64,000 nucleotides of DNA from Giesbergeria sp. (GTDB taxonomy: Bacteria > Pseudomonadota > Gammaproteobacteria > Burkholderiales > Burkholderiaceae_C): positions 138,568 through 202,567 of the forward strand of contig NZ_JAQUCA010000004.1 in the NCBI RefSeq assembly GCF_028686475.1, written 5' to 3'. A program made the translations under genes and the position numbers. Shown here one piece after another: positions 59,197-64,000 of the stretch. The notes under the pieces are model-generated. The model worked only from the letters and a program-made list of their open reading frames with translations. It did not search any database and was not told where the DNA came from. How positions within the stretch are numbered: position 1 is the first letter of the stretch; each line of letters opens with the position of its first letter.

Positions 59197-61962
59197 GTGG
59201 CCGCCGCCCAACCTAGCTCCGTGGCCCAACTGACCAAGGTCAGCTTGTACCACGGCAACACCGCCGCCTTGCAACACATCACGCTGGCGATTCCAGCCCA
59301 CTGCATGGTCGGCCTGATTGGCCCGGATGGCGTGGGCAAATCCAGTTTGCTCTCGCTGTTGGCCGGGGCCAGAGCTTTACAGCAAGGCGACATCCAAGTG
59401 TTGGGCGGCGATATGCGCAGCCCCGCCCACCGCGATGCCGTCTGCCCGCGCATTGCCTATATGCCGCAAGGCTTAGGCAAAAACCTGTATCCCACCCTGT
59501 CGGTAGAAGAGAATTTGCAGTTCTTTGGCCGCCTGTTTGGTCACCACGCCGCCGAGCGCCGCCAACGCATTGAGCACCTGACCCAACACACTGGCCTGCA
59601 CCCGTTTTTAGACCGCCCGGCAGGCAAGCTCTCGGGCGGTATGAAACAGAAATTGGGCCTGTGCTGCGCCCTGATCCACGACCCCGATTTGCTGATTTTG
59701 GACGAACCCACGACGGGGGTCGATCCGCTGGCGCGGGCGCAGTTTTGGGATTTGATTGCCGGTATTCGCCAGCAGCGCCCACAAATGAGCGTCATCGTGG
59801 CCACGGCCTACATGGATGAGGCGCAACGCTTTGATTGGCTGATAGCGATGGATGGCGGGCAGGTGCTGGCCACGGGCAGCCCAGAGCAATTGTTGGCGCA
59901 GACCGGCAGCCGCAACCTAGAAGCGGCCTTTATCGCCCTGCTGCCGCCCGAGAAAAAACAAGACCACGCTCCGGTAGAAATGCACCCACTCACCGCCACC
60001 GAAGCGCACGACATCGCCATTGAGGCCCAAGGGCTGACCATGCGTTTTGGCGATTTTGTCGCCGTCAATCGGGTGGATTTTCGGATTCAGCGCGGCGAGA
60101 TTTTTGGCTTTCTAGGCTCCAATGGCTGTGGCAAATCCACCACGATGAAAATGCTCACCGGCCTGCTGCCCGCCAGCGAGGGCCAGGCTTGGCTGTTTGG
60201 TCAGCCCGTGGATCCGAAAGACATTGATACCCGCCGCCGCGTGGGTTACATGTCACAGGCGTTCTCGCTCTATGGCGAGCAAACCGTGCTGCAAAACTTG
60301 GTGCTGCATGCACGCTTGTTCCATGTGCCCGCCGCCCAGATTGCGGCGCGTGTGCAGGCCATGCTGGAGCGCTTTGGCTTGCAAGAAGTGCAGCACAGCC
60401 TGCCCGATGCCCTGCCCTTGGGGCTGCGCCAGCGCCTATCGCTAGCGGTGGCGATGGTACACAGCCCAGAACTGCTGATTTTGGACGAACCGACCTCGGG
60501 CGTAGACCCGGTGGCGCGCGACAACTTTTGGCGCTTGTTGATAGAGCTGTCACGGCGCGACCGGGTGACAATTTTTATCTCCACCCACTTCATGAACGAG
60601 GCCGAGCGCTGCGACCGCATCTCGCTCATGCACGCCGGACAAGTGCTGGTCAGTGCGCCACCCGCCGAGATTGTGCGCACATGCGCTGCGGCCTCGTTGG
60701 AGGAAGCCTTTATCACCCACCTGCGCACGGCCAGCCAAGCAGAAGAAACACACCTCGCCACCAACCCGGCCACATCCCCTCTGGCCCAGCCCGAAAGCAC
60801 TACCACCAGCCCCGCCCCAGTGCCCCGCCCTTCGCGCTGGTTCAGCTGGGGACGGGCCATCAGCTACATGTGGCGCGAATGGCTAGAGCTGCGCCGCGAC
60901 CCGGTGCGCGCCACCTTGGCCCTGTTAGGCACGGCACTGCTGATGTTCATCATCGGCTATGGCATCAACATGGATGTGGAAGACCTGTCTTACGCCGTGC
61001 TAGACCAAGACCAAACCAGCCTGAGCCAAAACTATGCGCTGCACCTGTCGGGTTCGCGCTACTTCATCGAGAAACCACCCCTGCACAGCCATGCCGAACT
61101 CGACCAGCGCATGCGCAGCGGCGAGATTGCGTTGGCGATAGAAATTCCACCGGGTTTTGCACGCGATTTGCAGCATGGGCGCACGGTACAGGTGGCCGCT
61201 TGGGTCGATGGAGCCATGCCACAGCGGGCCGAAACCATCCGTGCCTATGCCCAAGCCACCCACCTGACTTGGCTGGCCGATTGGGCCAGGCACCGGCTTG
61301 GGCAAACTGGCCAAGCCTTGAGCCAAATAGAAACCCGCTACCGCTACAACCCAGACGTGCGCAGCCTGCCTGCGATGGTGCCTGCCGTGATTCCGCTGCT
61401 GCTCATGCTGATTCCGGCCATGCTGGCTGCGCTGTCAGTGGTACGCGAGAAAGAACTCGGCTCCATTCTCAACCTCTACGTCACCCCCGTGACGCGGGCG
61501 GAGTTTTTACTCGGCAAACAGTTGCCCTATATTGCGCTGGCCATGTTCAACTTTGCGTTGATGACACTGCTGGCCGTGACGATTTTTAACGTACCACTCA
61601 AAGGCAGCCTGCTCACGCTCACCGGCACGGCCTTGCTGTTTGTGGTGTCCTCCACCGGCTTTGGCTTATTGGCTTCTACCTTCACCAAAAGCCAGATTTC
61701 GGCCATGTTCGTCACCATGATTGGCACCTTGATTCCGTGCGTGCAGTTTGCCGGTTTGATTCACCCGGTATCGTCGCTAGAAGGCACGGGGGCCTTTATC
61801 GGCCATATCTACCCAGCCACGCATTTCCTCACCATCAGCCGGGGAGTGTTTAGCAAAGCGCTGGACATCAGCCACCTGTGGCCTTCGCTCTGGCCGCTGC
61901 TGCTGGCGGCCCCGGTGATTGTGGGCACGGCCATTTTGCTGCTCAAAAAACAAGAACATTGA
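59197..61962 (+). CDS. RbbA-like ABC protein: two ATPase domains fused to ABC-2 permease
   Basis: Walker [10 protein letters not shown] and [21 protein letters not shown]-terminal ABC-2 membrane region; 921 aa; GTG start. Confidence 0.92.
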   Translation: MAAAQPSSVAQLTKVSLYHGNTAALQHITLAIPAHCMVGLIGPDGVGKSSLLSLLAGARALQQGDIQVLGGDMRSPAHRDAVCPRIAYMPQGLGKNLYPTLSVEENLQFFGRLFGHHAAERRQRIEHLTQHTGLHPFLDRPAGKLSGGMKQKLGLCCALIHDPDLLILDEPTTGVDPLARAQFWDLIAGIRQQRPQMSVIVATAYMDEAQRFDWLIAMDGGQVLATGSPEQLLAQTGSRNLEAAFIALLPPEKKQDHAPVEMHPLTATEAHDIAIEAQGLTMRFGDFVAVNRVDFRIQRGEIFGFLGSNGCGKSTTMKMLTGLLPASEGQAWLFGQPVDPKDIDTRRRVGYMSQAFSLYGEQTVLQNLVLHARLFHVPAAQIAARVQAMLERFGLQEVQHSLPDALPLGLRQRLSLAVAMVHSPELLILDEPTSGVDPVARDNFWRLLIELSRRDRVTIFISTHFMNEAERCDRISLMHAGQVLVSAPPAEIVRTCAAASLEEAFITHLRTASQAEETHLATNPATSPLAQPESTTTSPAPVPRPSRWFSWGRAISYMWREWLELRRDPVRATLALLGTALLMFIIGYGINMDVEDLSYAVLDQDQTSLSQNYALHLSGSRYFIEKPPLHSHAELDQRMRSGEIALAIEIPPGFARDLQHGRTVQVAAWVDGAMPQRAETIRAYAQATHLTWLADWARHRLGQTGQALSQIETRYRYNPDVRSLPAMVPAVIPLLLMLIPAMLAALSVVREKELGSILNLYVTPVTRAEFLLGKQLPYIALAMFNFALMTLLAVTIFNVPLKGSLLTLTGTALLFVVSSTGFGLLASTFTKSQISAMFVTMIGTLIPCVQFAGLIHPVSSLEGTGAFIGHIYPATHFLTISRGVFSKALDISHLWPSLWPLLLAAPVIVGTAILLLKKQEH

Positions 61963-62024
61963 TGCGCTGATGCACTGATGCACGCATGGCGCACCCTACG
62001 GCCCTTTAGCCTTTAGCCCTTTAG
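61960..62024. repeat. Two short tandem arrays: 3x TGATGC(G/A)C and CCCTTTAG-CCTTTAG-CCCTTTAG
   Basis: Read directly at 61960-61983 and 62002-62024, in the convergent gap between RbbA-like and YhhJ-like genes. Confidence 0.7.
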
Positions 62025-63154
62025 ATGGCGCTGATGGTTTGGCGAAAACGCCGCAACGCTGCCACAAACAACACGCTGCCAATCGCCACAATCGCCAACA
62101 TTTGCGGCCAAACCACTTCCAGCCCCGCGCCACGGTACAAAATGGCCTGCCCAGCGGCGACAAAATGGGTGGTCGGTGCCGCTTCCATCAGGTGTTGCAC
62201 CAGCAGAGGCATACTCTCGCGCGGCGTGGTGCCGCCTGAGAGCATTTGCAAAGGCAGCAGCACCAAGACCAACAACATGCCAAACTGCGGCATCGAGCGG
62301 GCCACCGTGGCCAAAAAAATCCCCATTGAGGTAGTAGCAAACAGGTGCAAAGCGGCCACCAGCAAAAACAGCCCCATCGAGCCTTGCACCGGCACGCGCA
62401 ACGCCCCTTGCACCACCAACAACAAGGACACCAGCACCGCCAACAACACCACCAAGCCCATCGACCACACCTTGGCCAGCATAATCTCGCCCGGTGTAAC
62501 GGGCATGACCAACAAATGCTCAATCGTGCCATGTTCGCGCTCACGAATCAGCGCGGCCCCGGTCAAAATCACTGACAACATGGTGACAGCATTGATAATT
62601 TCGGTCAATGAACCAAACCAGCTGGGGTCTAAGTTGGGGTTAAAGCGCAAGCGCACATTCAATTCGGCGGGCAAGGGGCTACTGCCCTGCTGGCGTAGCA
62701 CAAACGCTTGCACCTCGTTTTGCACAATTTGCTGGATGTAGCCGCTGCCGGTAAACGCTTGGCTCATGCGCGTGGCATCCACATTCAGCTGTATAGCCGG
62801 TGCGCGCCCGGCCAGCACATCGCGTTGAAAGTTTGGCGGAATATCCAGCACAAAGGTATAAGCACCGTTGTCCATACCCTGGTCCATCTCGGCCAAGCTG
62901 ATGCGCTGGGGCGGCAGAAAATGCGGCGGATAAAAACTGTCCACAATGCGCGCCGACAAGGGCGAGCCATCTTCATCCACAATCGCCAAAGCGGCTTTGT
63001 GCAGGCTGTCGGGCATGGCCGTGGCAGCCACATAAATCGACAGCGTGAAGGTATAGACAATCAAAAACAGCATCATTGGGTCGCGCGCCAAGCTCCACAG
63101 CTCTTTCACACCCAAGCGGTAAATATTGGCCACAGAGACGGTATGGACGCGCAT
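62021..63154 (-). CDS. ABC-2 type permease (YhhJ-like)
   Basis: KELWSLARDPMMLFLIVYTFTLSIYVAA...REREHGTIEHLLVMPVTPGEIMLAKVWSMG. Confidence 0.92.
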   Translation of the reverse strand: MRVHTVSVANIYRLGVKELWSLARDPMMLFLIVYTFTLSIYVAATAMPDSLHKAALAIVDEDGSPLSARIVDSFYPPHFLPPQRISLAEMDQGMDNGAYTFVLDIPPNFQRDVLAGRAPAIQLNVDATRMSQAFTGSGYIQQIVQNEVQAFVLRQQGSSPLPAELNVRLRFNPNLDPSWFGSLTEIINAVTMLSVILTGAALIREREHGTIEHLLVMPVTPGEIMLAKVWSMGLVVLLAVLVSLLLVVQGALRVPVQGSMGLFLLVAALHLFATTSMGIFLATVARSMPQFGMLLVLVLLPLQMLSGGTTPRESMPLLVQHLMEAAPTTHFVAAGQAILYRGAGLEVVWPQMLAIVAIGSVLFVAALRRFRQTISAI

Positions 63155-63181
63155 TGCAAAACTCCGGCAGCGTTTAATGGG

Positions 63182-64000
63182 TTATTTCTTCACCACAGCG
63201 TAGCGCTCTAAGGTGCGCAAGCGGGCCGCATCGTGTTGTACCAGCGGCAAGGGGTAGTGTTGCCCCAAAACGATACCAGCCTGTTGCAATTCCAAAGGCC
63301 GGGCCTGCCACGGGGCGTGCAAGGCAGGCGTGGGCAAGGCTGCCAATTGCGGCAGGTAGCGGCGGATAAATTTGCCGTCGGGGTCAAACTTTTGGCTTTG
63401 GCTAATGGGGTTGAAGATACGGAAATAGGGCTGGGCATCGCAACCACTGGAGCTGGCCCATTGCCAGCCGCCGTTGTTGGCGGCCAAGTCAAAATCGTTG
63501 AGCTTTTCGGCAAAGTAGCGCTCGCCCCAACGCCAATCCAAGCCCAAATCTTTGCTCAAGAAGCTGGCTACCACCATACGCAAGCGGTTGTGCATGTAGC
63601 CGGTTTGGTTGAGTTGCCGCATGGCGGCATCCACCAGTGGGTAACCGGTGCGGCCCTCGCACCATGCAGCAAAATGGGCTTCAGCTGGGGGGCCAGTTTC
63701 CCAGACAATGGCATCGTAGGCCGGTTTGAAGCTACGCGCTACCACCTGTGGGTAGTTGGCCAGAATCTGAAAGTAAAAATCGCGCCAAATCAGTTCATTC
63801 AGCCAACTGGTAGCGCCCGCATTGCCTTGGCCAGCCAGCGTGTGGGCCGTGCGGGCCAATTGCCGGATAGAGATGGTGCCAAAGCGCAAATGCACGCTCA
63901 GGTAGCTGGGGCCTTTGAGCGCCGGAAAATCGCGCGCCGTGGCGTAGTGGTCTATGCGCGGCAAAAAATCATCGAACAATTGCTGCGCGCCGCTGCTGCC
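63182..64000 (-). CDS. phr: Deoxyribodipyrimidine photolyase, N-terminus cut by window edge
   Basis: LSVHLRFGTISIRQ, WLNELIWRDFYFQIL, GRTGYPLVDAAMRQLNQTGYMHNRLRMVVASFLSKDL, NNGGWQWASSSGCDAQPYFRIFNP. Confidence 0.95.
   Translation of the reverse strand, partial: GSSGAQQLFDDFLPRIDHYATARDFPALKGPSYLSVHLRFGTISIRQLARTAHTLAGQGNAGATSWLNELIWRDFYFQILANYPQVVARSFKPAYDAIVWETGPPAEAHFAAWCEGRTGYPLVDAAMRQLNQTGYMHNRLRMVVASFLSKDLGLDWRWGERYFAEKLNDFDLAANNGGWQWASSSGCDAQPYFRIFNPISQSQKFDPDGKFIRRYLPQLAALPTPALHAPWQARPLELQQAGIVLGQHYPLPLVQHDAARLRTLERYAVVKK

Noticed and set aside
1-64000. CRISPR array, prophage, IS element or tRNA/rRNA genes
   Set aside because: No regularly spaced repeats, transposase/integrase/phage structural motifs or recognisable RNA genes were found by eye

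Overview
Assembly-like chromosomal window, probably Betaproteobacteria/Burkholderiales-like (inference from gene content and codon style). (1) ~0-28.3 kb is an ABC-transporter-dependent capsule locus: KpsM/T/E/D-type export genes, coiled-coil sulfotransferase-like and methyltransferase-like proteins, several glycosyltransferases, a BNR-type propeller protein, an AT-rich block of sugar-modification genes (DegT, WbqC, DegT-like, GNAT), a truncated rmlB joined to a DUF2442 ORF, rmlA, pgi, galU, ugd, a GT2, a DUF4160/DUF2442 pair and a KpsC-type Kdo transferase. (2) ~28.4-50.1 kb is mostly housekeeping and signalling: nadC, nadA, a Nudix-MBL fusion, a pseudouridine synthase, cobC/cobS, a GGDEF protein, ilvA with an attenuator-like leader, OsmC, a two-component system, a class II fructose-bisphosphate aldolase, an FAD oxidoreductase, an HD-GYP regulator and a MHYT hybrid kinase. 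(3) ~50.1-56.3 kb is a type III restriction-modification-like island (Mod, AlbA_2/Schlafen-like ATPase, Res) with four alternating AACCGAA heptamers upstream of res. (4) ~56.4-64 kb holds a membrane spermidine-synthase-like protein, an HlyD/RbbA-like ABC exporter with its YhhJ-like permease on the opposite strand, and a photolyase cut by the window edge. Best leads: the three-gene RM-like island with its operator-like array, a possible WbdD-like chain-length ruler, the rmlB/DUF2442 junction, the TPR-BNR protein, and the ilvA leader. No tRNA, rRNA, CRISPR array or IS element was recognised. All family calls come from reading motifs; no search was run.
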